Source: Phytoactinopolyspora limicola (GTDB lineage Bacteria; Actinomycetota; Actinomycetes; Jiangellales; Jiangellaceae). Taken from it: a DNA stretch of 64,000 nucleotides. The notes under the pieces were generated by a model. That model was not told the DNA's origin. It saw only the letters and a program-made list of their open reading frames with translations, and did not search any database. The stretch lies in assembly GCF_011320225.1 (NCBI RefSeq), contig NZ_JAAOEN010000003.1, positions 372,001 to 436,000 of the forward strand. The letters run 5' to 3'. Numbering within the stretch: the stretch's first letter is position 1; each line of letters opens with the position of its first letter. Below are positions 17,143 to 24,612 of the stretch, one piece after another. A program made the position numbers and the translations under genes.

Positions 17143-17737
17143 ATGCACAGCATAGGTACCTCCAAACTTCCATCAACGGCGCGTTGGTACCATCCTAGCC
17201 ATTGTTGCCTGTGCTGTAATAGGTCTAGTCTCGATTTCACCAATTGCCTACGGGCAGCCGACACCCGGCCCATTAGAGCCTGAAACTGAGGACGCAGGTT
17301 ACTGGGCACCCTCCTCGGCCGTCACAGACGACCCCGCCCCACTGGCGGAGTCTGGGATTATTACAGCCGGTAAATGTAAGTACCGCCAAGCAAACGACAA
17401 TCCACATATTTCCTCTACTTCACCCAGGGCGGTGTCCGCGCACGGATACTGGAAGATTGTCGGAGGTACGTGTCCCAGCAAGGCGAACGTGGATATCTAT
17501 TTACAAGCGGCATGGTGCAGCAGCAACGGTACCTGCGGATGGCGGACCGTCGCGACCGACAGCAAAGACGTCAGAGCCGGCGGTGGGTCCGGGCGGCGAG
17601 CTACGGGGAGGGTGACATGCGCTGGAACCGGCACAGTCGGCTACCGTGCCTGCGTCGATGTCGACTTGATTGGAGTGGCAGATCCGCCTGGTTATACGTA
17701 TTCAGCCTCCCGTGATCTTAGATGTTATCCATCCTAA
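17143..17737 (+). pseudogene. Frameshifted small secreted Cys-rich protein
   Basis: Two overlapping frames join into one plausible secreted protein. ATG at 17143 reads MHSIGTSKLPSTAR; then, one base out of frame (an extra T near 17185), the sequence continues GTILAIVACAVIGLVSISPIAYG, a good signal peptide. The mature part contains HGYWKIVGGTCPSKANVDI, WCSSNGTCGWRTVATDS, GGGSGRRATGRVTCAG and DVDLIGVADPPGYTYSA, a pattern I know from small secreted actinomycete proteins. In the second frame there is no ATG, GTG or TTG between a TAG at 17153 and a GTG at 17432, so the signal peptide cannot be made without the shift. Either the gene is broken, or a rare start or frameshift is used, or the assembly has one extra base. 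Seven cysteines remain in the mature part. Confidence 0.6.
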
Positions 17738-17800
17738 TGCGCGCAACCAGTGATGAAGAGAGGGCGCATGAATACCCATGCGCACACCTCAGGAGCCTCA

Positions 17801-18298
17801 ATGAATAACCACGAAGCCGGGAAATGGGTTCCCTATTTATCCGACAACCAATCCAATAACTCTGGAGACGCTCTCCTTGACAATGAACGATCTGACCTCG
17901 GCGAGCCGAATAATGTAGTCGGCCTTGGCGCCATATGTGATCTTAGTGGTACCTCGGAAGACGGCCGTGCGGTGAGCTATTCAGTTAGTGAATTCGCCCT
18001 CTTGGAAGACGGACGAAAGATCATCTTACGGGACGGTCTCGGCTTCACAATTGGCTGGGGTGCCGGTGTCTCGTCCGTGTCCGAGGTCTGGAGAGATGAG
18101 ACGCCGGAGTCCATCACTCGAGACGTCCTGAACACTGTCCTGCCCGACGATGACGACACCGGCGAGGACCACCCTTGGGAGTGGCTGGCCGAGCTGGCGC
18201 GAGGGCGTGGTCTGATGGTGACCGCCGGCGACCTTCGCGGCCTTCCCTACGAGGTGGAACTCACCGACCGCGTTCTCGAACTACTCTCTACGCCCTGA
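17801..18298 (+). CDS. Conserved hypothetical acidic protein
   Basis: The 165-residue acidic protein begins MNNHEAGKWVPYLSDNQSNN and has a central part reading NNVVGLGAICDLS, SYSVSEFALLEDGRKIILR and DGLGFTIGW, followed by a Glu/Asp-rich linker and a helical C-terminus (HPWEWLAELARGRG). The ATG at 17801 has AGGAG 5 bases upstream; an ATG at 17768 with GAGAGGG is an alternative. No family is recognised with certainty and no catalytic motif is visible. It lies 63 bases after the broken secreted-protein gene in the same direction, and codon use is less G/C-rich than in the rest of the chromosome, suggesting both came in together. Confidence 0.7.
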   Translation: MNNHEAGKWVPYLSDNQSNNSGDALLDNERSDLGEPNNVVGLGAICDLSGTSEDGRAVSYSVSEFALLEDGRKIILRDGLGFTIGWGAGVSSVSEVWRDETPESITRDVLNTVLPDDDDTGEDHPWEWLAELARGRGLMVTAGDLRGLPYEVELTDRVLELLSTP

Positions 18299-18309
18299 CC
18301 ACATCGACG

Positions 18310-19011
18310 TTAGCCGCGTGAAATGTCGGCGTCGAACAACTCGCGGTGTGCCGCCAGGCGCAGCCGGCTGCGTTCGATGTGCATCCGAACGACGTCCTCA
18401 CCGGCCCGAACGTTCCCGGCACGGATCGCATCAGCGATGAGGCGGTGTTCCGCCGCGACGGTCTCGTAGTCGGCGTCGGTGAAGGTGGTCAGCAGAATGC
18501 GCCGGTATCGCTGGGTCTCGTTCCACAGCCCCTCGATCGTGCGCAGCAAACGGCGGGTGGGCACTCCGGCGTAACACGCGAGGTGGAACCGGCGGTCAGC
18601 GTCGAGGAAACCCGGGGGGTCGGGGGCGGCTGCCTCGACTTCGCCGAGCAGAGTGTCGACGTGGGCGATCTGCTCAGCGCTCAGGTGCGGGATACTCTCG
18701 GCCAGCGCGAGCGGCTCGAGGCGTTCGCGGATCTTGTAGATGTCGGTGTGTTCCTCGAAGTCGAGCACGGCGATCCGGGCCCCGCTGTGTGGGCGGATCA
18801 CCACGAGTCCTTCACTCTCCAGCTGCCGCAGCGCTTCGCGCACCGGGAGGCGGCTCACCCCGAGGTCGTTCGCCACCGTCTCCTGGCGGACGTGGGTGCC
18901 CGGCGCGAGGGTGCCGTCGTGGATGCGCTCCCGCAGGTACCGGGCCACACTTCCGGCCGCCGGCTCGCCGGCGGGGTGCCCGGCGTCGGCCACGTTCGTC
19001 GTGCCGTCCAT
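18310..19011 (-). CDS. GntR-family transcriptional regulator, FadR subfamily
   Basis: The 233-residue protein has a winged helix-turn-helix (about residues 18-85: VARYLRERIHDGTLAPGTHV, ETVANDLGVSRLPVREALRQLESEGLV) and a C-terminal all-helical FCD effector domain (about 95-225), with acid and His residues (DADRRFHLACY, HRLIADAIRAG, MHIERSR) that bind metal and ligand in this subfamily. ATG at 19011 follows GGAGG by 5 bases; a GTG four codons earlier is less likely. No metabolic operon adjoins it in the same direction, so the target is not evident; FadR-type regulators usually sense carboxylates. Confidence 0.92.
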   Translation of the reverse strand: MDGTTNVADAGHPAGEPAAGSVARYLRERIHDGTLAPGTHVRQETVANDLGVSRLPVREALRQLESEGLVVIRPHSGARIAVLDFEEHTDIYKIRERLEPLALAESIPHLSAEQIAHVDTLLGEVEAAAPDPPGFLDADRRFHLACYAGVPTRRLLRTIEGLWNETQRYRRILLTTFTDADYETVAAEHRLIADAIRAGNVRAGEDVVRMHIERSRLRLAAHRELFDADISRG

Positions 19012-19073
19012 ACTCGCCTCCACGAGGTTGGCTGACCCGACCGATTATCACCCGCGCGGCAGCGAATCCCCCG

Positions 19074-19565
19074 TCAGGGCTGATAAGAGCCGGGTGTCCA
19101 AGCCCGGGTGGCGACGCCGATCGTGTTCCACGCGTTGATGGTCATGATCAGGCCGAGCAGCGCCGCCACCTCCGCCTGCTTGAACACCGCCGCCACGTCG
19201 GCGTAGGCCGCGGCGGGTACATGGGTGTCGGCGAGCTGGGTGACCACCTCGGTGAACGCCAGTGCGGCTTGCTCACGGTCACTGAAGTAGCCGGTTTCCC
19301 GCCAGGCGGGTAGCGCGTACAGGCGATGTTCGGCCTCCCCCAGCGCCCGGGCGTCTTTGGTGTGCATGTCGATGCAGTACGCACAGCCGTTGAGCTGCGA
19401 GGCCCGCACCCGCACCAGCTCGCGCAGGATCGGTTCGATGCCGGCGTCGTCGAGCGCCGCGGTAGCCGCGCCGTCGAGCCGGTTGACGGCAGCGGCGACG
19501 CCGGGAGCGAGGGCGTCGAAGTCGAGTCGCGGTTCGATGTCGGACAGGTTCGTCGTGGTAGTCAT
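19074..19565 (-). CDS. Carboxymuconolactone decarboxylase/AhpD-like protein
   Basis: The 163-residue helical protein contains VRASQLNGCAYCIDMHTKDARALG, the CxxC...H motif of AhpD-type alkylhydroperoxidases, at about residues 62-85. Such proteins act as trimers in peroxide reduction or as thiol-disulphide partners. ATG at 19565 is not preceded by a ribosome-binding site, but TAGCGT lies 8-13 bases upstream, suggesting a near-leaderless transcript. It is divergent from a MocR-type regulator 47 bases away whose putative operator lies between them, so that regulator probably controls it. Confidence 0.9.
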   Translation of the reverse strand: MTTTTNLSDIEPRLDFDALAPGVAAAVNRLDGAATAALDDAGIEPILRELVRVRASQLNGCAYCIDMHTKDARALGEAEHRLYALPAWRETGYFSDREQAALAFTEVVTQLADTHVPAAAYADVAAVFKQAEVAALLGLIMTINAWNTIGVATRAWTPGSYQP

Positions 19566-19588
19566 GACAACTACGCTAGGCCGCAAGC

Positions 19589-19606
19589 GGACCGCGGGTA
19601 TGGTCC
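19589..19606. promoter_or_regulatory. Inverted repeat, likely MocR operator
   Basis: GGACC (19589-19593) and GGTCC (19602-19606) form an inverted repeat with 8 bases between, in the 47-base gap between the AhpD-like gene and the MocR gene. GGTCC-type half sites are common in MocR/PdxR control regions; direct evidence here is only the sequence and the position. Confidence 0.5.
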
Positions 19607-19612
19607 ATTGTC

Positions 19613-21010
19613 ATGCCAGTCTCGTGGGCCACTTTCGGTGGCGACCTGCACGTGGAGATCACCGGGGCCCGACCCCGACAAGACCTGGAAGACCAGGTCC
19701 GGCAGGCGATCCGGGACGGCCGGCTGCGGCCCGGGGCGCGGCTGCCGTCATCCCGCCAGCTCGCCCGCGACCTCCAGCTGGCCCGCAACACCGTCGCCCA
19801 CGCCTACGATCAGCTCGTCGCCGAAGGCTGGCTGGCGGCGCGGTCCGGCGCCGGCACCTGGGTCGCCGAGCATCATGCCTCGTCGCCGGAACGGCCGAAG
19901 CGGCTGGACGAACCCCGTCCGCCACGCCTGGACCTCCGGCCGGGCCACCCCGACGTTTCAGCCTTCCCGCGCTCGGCATGGCTGGCGGCGGCCCGCCGGG
20001 CCCTGGCGTCGGCGTCGCACACCTCCCTCGGGTATGGCGATCCGCGCGGACACCCGGAGCTGCGCACGGCGCTGGCCGAGTACCTGGGCCGCGTCCGCGG
20101 TGTGCTCGCCGCCCCGGACCACATCGTCATCTGCCCCGGAGTCACCCAGGGGTTGCAGCTGGTGTGTGAGGTCCTGCGGGAGCGCGGCGCGAGCCGGCTC
20201 GTCATGGAAGGTTACGGCCACCCCCTGCACCGTGGCCTTGTCGAACGATCTGGGCTGGCCGTCAGCACCACCGACGTCGACGAGCAGGGAGCCATCGTCG
20301 ACGACGTACCCCCGGGCGACGCGTTACTCCTCACCGCGGCACATCAGTTCCCCCTCGGCGTCGCGCTCTCCCCCGTCCGCCGTCGAGCCGCCGTCCACCT
20401 GGCGACCACCGCCGGAACCATCCTCATCGAAGACGACTACGACGGCGAGTTCCGGTATGACCGCACCGCCGTCGGCGCACTCCAGGCGCTAGCCCCCGAC
20501 CACGTCATCTACGCCGGCACGGCCAGCAAGAGTCTCGCCCCGGGTCTTCGGCTCGGCTGGCTCGTCCTGCCGGCGCCGATGGTCGACGACGTCGTCGCCG
20601 CCAAACAAGCCAGCGGGAGGCTGCCCAGCAGCATCGAACAGCTCACCCTGGCCGAACTGATCACCTCAGGAGGCTACGACCGGCACATCCGCCGCCTCCG
20701 ACTCGCCTACCGGCGCCGACGCGACCGCCTGGTCGCCACCATGGAACAGATGGCCTCGCCGCCACGGGTCACCGGGATCGCCGCCGGGCTACACGCCCTG
20801 GTGGAGCTACCACCCGGGGTGGACGAAGCGGAGACCGTGGCACGGGCCGCACGCCATGGCCTTGCCATCGACGGACTCACCACGTACACGGCACCCGGGC
20901 ATACCCGCGCACCGGCGCTCGTCGTCGGCTACTCCACCCCACCTGAGAGCATGTTCGGCACCGCGCTGGCCACTCTCCGCTCGGTTGTGCAGCCCCGCGG
21001 CGCCGGCTGA
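19613..21010 (+). CDS. MocR/PdxR-type regulator: GntR helix-turn-helix fused to aminotransferase domain
   Basis: The 465-residue fusion has an N-terminal winged helix (about 20-85, LPSSRQLARDLQLARNTVAHAYDQLVAEGW) and a fold type I aminotransferase domain from about residue 105 (LDLRPGHPDVSAFPRSAW; EDDYDGEFRYD; GTASKSLAPGLRLGW, where the Lys should bind PLP). MocR proteins use bound PLP to sense amino acids or vitamin B6. It is divergent from the AhpD-like gene across a likely operator, and a LysE-type exporter follows 70 bases downstream in the same direction, which suggests control of an amino-acid-linked function. Confidence 0.94.
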   Translation: MPVSWATFGGDLHVEITGARPRQDLEDQVRQAIRDGRLRPGARLPSSRQLARDLQLARNTVAHAYDQLVAEGWLAARSGAGTWVAEHHASSPERPKRLDEPRPPRLDLRPGHPDVSAFPRSAWLAAARRALASASHTSLGYGDPRGHPELRTALAEYLGRVRGVLAAPDHIVICPGVTQGLQLVCEVLRERGASRLVMEGYGHPLHRGLVERSGLAVSTTDVDEQGAIVDDVPPGDALLLTAAHQFPLGVALSPVRRRAAVHLATTAGTILIEDDYDGEFRYDRTAVGALQALAPDHVIYAGTASKSLAPGLRLGWLVLPAPMVDDVVAAKQASGRLPSSIEQLTLAELITSGGYDRHIRRLRLAYRRRRDRLVATMEQMASPPRVTGIAAGLHALVELPPGVDEAETVARAARHGLAIDGLTTYTAPGHTRAPALVVGYSTPPESMFGTALATLRSVVQPRGAG

Positions 21011-21080
21011 GGATGGGCTGGCTCAGGTTGCCGCCGAAAACCGTTTCGCCCGGCCGCCCGACCTGTGGCACTGTTCTGCT

Positions 21081-21755
21081 GTGCTCGGTATTACCGATCT
21101 GTCCACCTACCTCGTGGGTCTCGCCGTGATCATTCTCATGCCGGGCCCCAACTCGCTCTACGTCCTTTCCGTGGCTGCGCGGCGCGGAGTGCGCTCCGGT
21201 TACCAGGCCGCGGCCGGCGTGTTCTGCGGCGACGCCGCCCTGATGGTGTTGTCCGCGGCTGGTGTTGCGTCGCTGCTCAACACCAGCCCGGTGGCCTTCT
21301 CGATCGTCAAGTTCCTCGGTGCCGGTTACCTGACCTGGCTGGCCGTCGGGATGCTCCGGGCCGCGTGGCACCTCTGGCGGCGACGCGCACACCGCCCGGC
21401 GGGCACGACGGAAGCCGAGACGCCGGCAGGCGCCAACCGACCCGCCGCCACCGAACGCCCGTACCGCCGCGCGCTCGTAGCGAGCCTGCTCAACCCGAAG
21501 GCGATTCTGTTCTTCGTCGCGTTCTTCGTGCAGTTCGTCGACCCCGCCTACCCCTACCCGGCGCTGTCGTTCCTCGCACTCGGTGCCTGGGTGCAGTTGT
21601 TCAGCCTGACCTACCTGAGCATCCTGATCTTCACCGGGGTCCGGCTGGCCGCGGCGTTCCGGCGCCGGCGCCGGCTCCAAGCGGGTTCGTCCGCCCTCGC
21701 CGGCGGGGCGTTCCTCGGTTTCGCCGTCAAACTCTCCTTAACTAGCGCGAGTTGA
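21081..21755 (+). CDS. LysE/RhtB-family amino acid exporter
   Basis: The 224-residue membrane protein has the LysE family start (LSTYLVGLAVIILMPGPNSLYVLSVAARRGVRSG) and about six helices, with the family's LLNPKAILFFVAFFVQF segment in the second half. Members export basic, branched or neutral amino acids or homoserine lactones. A basic and polar loop (HLWRRRAHRPAGTTEAET) interrupts the middle. GTG at 21081 is chosen because the family motif starts within ten residues; an open frame upstream overlaps the MocR gene. It sits downstream of the MocR regulator, a common pairing. Confidence 0.9.
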   Translation: MLGITDLSTYLVGLAVIILMPGPNSLYVLSVAARRGVRSGYQAAAGVFCGDAALMVLSAAGVASLLNTSPVAFSIVKFLGAGYLTWLAVGMLRAAWHLWRRRAHRPAGTTEAETPAGANRPAATERPYRRALVASLLNPKAILFFVAFFVQFVDPAYPYPALSFLALGAWVQLFSLTYLSILIFTGVRLAAAFRRRRRLQAGSSALAGGAFLGFAVKLSLTSAS

Positions 21756-21817
21756 CGCCCTTCGCGATCCGGCCTCCAATGTCCGGGTCGATGGCGCGCC
21801 AGATGGAAAACTAGAAT

Positions 21818-22024
21818 TCAGGCGGACTTGTGGCGGGCGCCGCCCTCGATGTGGACCGTCTCGCCCGAGATTAAGCTTGCGTGCAGCAGCCACATCACCG
21901 TATCGACGACGTCCTCCGTCTCGCCATAACGTCCGACGAAGGTGCCTGCCGCACTCTTACTCAGCAACCCAGCCTTGTTCTCACCGAGACGCCCCGGACG
22001 GGACAGAGTTGCAACGCACGAACC
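21818..22024 (-). pseudogene. C-terminal remnant of a short-chain dehydrogenase/reductase
   Basis: The last ~50 residues before the stop read SAAGTFVGRYGETEDVVDTV, then MWLLHASLISGETVHIEGG, which is the C-terminal end of a classical SDR (R-x-GE-x-EDVA pattern and the ITGxxxxVDGG end). Upstream, the frame continues into unrelated Cys/Arg-rich sequence with no Rossmann GxxxGxG motif or YxxxK active site, so the rest of the enzyme is missing. The remnant lies in a 460-base stretch (21756-22215) that otherwise holds nothing recognisable. Confidence 0.65.
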
Positions 22025-22215
22025 TGGCGATACGGTCGCCCGCCCCACGGGCCACCACCCAACAGCAGACATCACACCTGCAGAGTTACAACGACCACAA
22101 TGGGCAGCGAGTGTCTCGTCAACCTGGTTCCTTGCGCGACGGTGAGGAGAAGCGGGTTTACGAGACACTCGCTCTCCTGCCTCGGGTAGGCGAGCCTCCA
22201 AGAGTTCAATGATTC

Positions 22216-22773
22216 TTATTCCGACTCGGCACCCGCGTCGTCCCGTTCCACGCGCATATAGCCCACCGATTGAACGGATACAGCCACCACTGTGGCGACG
22301 AGAACCCCCACCCCGGCGATCGGCGTGATGTGCCAAAACCCGGCGACCACGCCAACGAATCCGACCCCGAGGGCCGTCTGCCGAGCCACTTGGACGTAGG
22401 CAGAGCTGGCCACCCGCCGTCGATACATTTCCTGGCTGTTCAACACCACAAGGGCGGCGAGGATCGGGATGGCAACCGAGAAGGCGATCACACAGATCTT
22501 CGCGGTCAGATCGAATACCTCCGGCGCTGCCGTCAGAAACGGCTGCATCATGACAATGCCGATACCGATCAGTCCGCCGTACATCAGGTTGAACTGCCGG
22601 AGTCGCTCGTCCAGCTGCGCGGCCTCCCGCTCTTTCCACCACGCGGTCTCCGCGGCGGCGCGCTGCTTCCACTGCTTCGCCAGTTCAGCTTGCTCTTGGC
22701 GCCACGCCTCTTTGTCCCATTCGTTCTCATCCACGAGCACAATGATGTCGGACCCGTACCGAACTGTTGACAA
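22216..22773 (-). CDS. Small integral membrane protein of unknown function
   Basis: The 185-residue product has a charged, probably coiled-coil N-terminus (ENEWDKEAWRQEQAELAKQW, residues 16-60) followed by four hydrophobic segments (about 65-85, 92-110, 130-147, 150-170) and a short acidic tail. No enzyme or transporter motif is visible. The start is a TTG at 22773 with GAGG 10 bases upstream; no better start exists before the helices. It stands alone between decayed sequences, so its role is open. Confidence 0.65.
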   Translation of the reverse strand: MSTVRYGSDIIVLVDENEWDKEAWRQEQAELAKQWKQRAAAETAWWKEREAAQLDERLRQFNLMYGGLIGIGIVMMQPFLTAAPEVFDLTAKICVIAFSVAIPILAALVVLNSQEMYRRRVASSAYVQVARQTALGVGFVGVVAGFWHITPIAGVGVLVATVVAVSVQSVGYMRVERDDAGAESE

Positions 22774-22874
22774 CCTGAGGATTCCTCGACAAATTTCTAG
22801 CCGGACAACCGTCTAGAAGCCACACGCTACGGGGAGACGCGGCTCGACCGCCACGTGTCGTACGTAGGTTGATC

Positions 22875-23379
22875 ATGTCGGGTACCGGCGAGCCGCCGCA
22901 TCGACGGATACACCCCGAGGGCCGACCAACCGTCGAGGACATCGCCGTCCAGATACGCACAGAGCGTGAGGGGGCGGGCCAGGAATTCTGGCCGTGGAGC
23001 GGAAGGGAACGGCCGACGTCATCGGCTATTGCGGGCTGACCTGCCACGGGAGCTACACGGCGATCTGGTCTGATTCGGCACCGAAGACCTGTGGACGGTA
23101 CTGCCTGCGGAAGACCCCTACGAGCCGCGCAAGAGCGTGTGGTGGAGCACCTCCTTCGGTGGGGGGAGCGTTGAGCCTGAGCCCGACATCGATGTTGTAT
23201 GGGAACGCCTGGACGTCGATCAAGCGCCTATTACCAACGACGGGGAAGGCACCAATGCGCACACTCCGGAGGATGGCTGGTTCATGATCGCTGGCGGCGA
23301 CCCCAGGGAACCTGGTTGCCGGCGGGTGACAGCTAGCTACCGGGGTGCTCAACTCAGCTACGTGTACGAACTACCCTGA
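22875..23379 (+). pseudogene. Degraded reading frame, several frames needed
   Basis: Coherent protein-like sequence is spread over more than one frame. ATG at 22875 reads MSGTGEPPHRR and PTVEDIAVQIRTEREGAGQE to a stop at 23039. A second coherent piece, after a TGA at 23071, reads GTEDLWTVLPAEDPYEPRKS, then WWSTSFGGGS and DGWFMIAGGDPREPGCRRVT to its stop at 23379. Only internal GTG codons are available to start the second piece. This looks like one small gene broken by frameshifts. The family is not recognised. Confidence 0.4.
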
Positions 23380-23421
23380 GACCAGCGACGACGCACCACG
23401 AACCCGCTGGTGCATCCGACA

Positions 23422-23988
23422 CTAGAGAACGGGATCCGGCTCCGATTCGGAGTCGATCACCTGGCCGGTGCTGGCGGCCATGGCGGTCAGCGCCGGAGTC
23501 ACCCGGTCCACGATGGACCGGCCGATATCGCGGAGCTGGCCGATCTGCTCCTCCGTGAGGGCATCGATGACCAGACGCCGAACGATGTCGACATGCCCAG
23601 GGGCGGTGGCCACCACCTTCTCCCAGCCGGCGTCGGTGAGGATGGCGTTGGTGTAGCGGCCGTCCGCCGGACATGGCGCGCGGCGCACCCAGCCGCGCTG
23701 CTCGAGCCGTTTCACGACGTGTGACAGCCGGGACAGGGAGCTGCTCGTCCGCTCAGCCAGGGCACTCATCCGATGGGTGTGCTCAGCTGCCTCAGAGAGC
23801 ATGGCGAGCACGAAGTACTCGAAATGGCTGATCCCGGCGTCGCGTCGGAGTTGAGCGTCGAGCGCCGCCGGAAGTTTGGTCATCAAGGCCGCCAGCGGCA
23901 GCCACGCATCCATTTCTGCCGGGGTCAGCCAGCGTGGTTCGGCCGATGGTGCACCTGTGACGGATACGTCTGCCGGATCAGCTCCCAC
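23422..23988 (-). CDS. MarR-family transcriptional regulator
   Basis: The 188-residue regulator has the MarR winged helix: ISHFEYFVLAMLSEAAEHTH, then MSALAERTSSSLSRLSHVVKRLEQRGWVRR (recognition helix) and APCPADGRYTNAILTDAGW (wing), at about residues 53-128, flanked by dimerisation helices. GTG at 23988 has no ribosome-binding site, but TATTCT (minus strand, 24000-23995) ends 6 bases upstream, so the transcript is probably leaderless. It is divergent from a DoxX gene, and two copies of a palindrome lie between them, the typical layout of a MarR repressor controlling its neighbour. Confidence 0.93.
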   Translation of the reverse strand: MGADPADVSVTGAPSAEPRWLTPAEMDAWLPLAALMTKLPAALDAQLRRDAGISHFEYFVLAMLSEAAEHTHRMSALAERTSSSLSRLSHVVKRLEQRGWVRRAPCPADGRYTNAILTDAGWEKVVATAPGHVDIVRRLVIDALTEEQIGQLRDIGRSIVDRVTPALTAMAASTGQVIDSESEPDPVL

Positions 23989-24038
23989 CCTGCCAGAATA
24001 CGCAGTTCGCGGCGGCGTTTAGCGCCCCCCCCAGCCAA

Positions 24039-24056
24039 GACTTGAAGCTTCAAGTC
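24039..24056. promoter_or_regulatory. Perfect palindrome, likely MarR operator 1
   Basis: GACTTGAAGCTTCAAGTC is an 18-base perfect palindrome 51 bases upstream of the MarR start. A near copy lies 49 bases further on, nearer the DoxX gene. MarR dimers bind palindromes of 16-20 bases in such divergent regions. Confidence 0.75.
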
Positions 24057-24087
24057 ATTGAATCTATCGTTCATAGTGCTTACGGTT

Positions 24088-24105
24088 GACTTGAAACTTC
24101 AACTC
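24088..24105. promoter_or_regulatory. Near-perfect palindrome, likely MarR operator 2
   Basis: GACTTGAAACTTCAACTC differs from operator 1 at two positions. It overlaps a -35-like TTGACT (24086-24091) on the doxX side, so binding here would block doxX transcription directly. Confidence 0.7.
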
Positions 24106-24160
24106 ACCGTGGGTTGATACCACGTACATCCAGCTCGAAACATCGACTCAAGGAGTTCCT

Positions 24161-24607
24161 GTGATTCGCTCGCCCCTGACCCGCGACGTTGCCCTGTTGC
24201 TCGCCCGCATCGGCATCGGAGCCGTGTTCATCGCCCACGGCTGGCAGAAGCTGTTCGACTACGGCATCGACGGAGTCGCCGCCAGCTTCGACCAGATGGA
24301 CGTTCCGCTACCCACGGCGGCGGCATGGTTCTCCGCGCTGGTCGAATTGGTCGGAGGAGCAGCGCTCATCATCGGAGTGGCCACCCCCGTCGTCGCCCTA
24401 TTCCTGCTGGCCGACATGGTCGGCGCCTACATCTTCGTCCACGCCGGCAATGGCATGTTCGTCGAGCAGGGCGGCGCCGAGCTGGTGCTGGCGCTCGGCG
24501 CGGCCAGCATTGTCTTCGCCGGCCTGGGAAGCGGCCGGTTCAGCCTCGACCACGTCGTAGGACCACGCCTGTGGAAGACCGAGGCCGCCGGCACCGAATC
24601 CCGGTAG
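24161..24607 (+). CDS. DoxX-family membrane protein
   Basis: The 148-residue protein has four membrane helices and the DoxX pattern: LLLARIGIGAVFIAHGWQKL at the start, a second segment FSALVELVGGAALIIGVATP, and a third VALFLLADMVGAYIFVHAGNG. DoxX proteins associate with redox and thiol-stress functions in actinobacteria. GTG at 24161 has AAGGAG 6 bases upstream. The two palindromes in its promoter region point to repression by the divergent MarR protein, so a reactive-electrophile or redox signal is likely. Confidence 0.92.
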   Translation: MIRSPLTRDVALLLARIGIGAVFIAHGWQKLFDYGIDGVAASFDQMDVPLPTAAAWFSALVELVGGAALIIGVATPVVALFLLADMVGAYIFVHAGNGMFVEQGGAELVLALGAASIVFAGLGSGRFSLDHVVGPRLWKTEAAGTESR

Positions 24608-24612
24608 CCGAA

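Noticed and set aside
16986-17481. Two short minus-strand frames after the P450 gene
   Set aside because: They lie opposite the secreted-protein coding sequence or in AT-rich intergenic DNA and show no codon bias or motifs.
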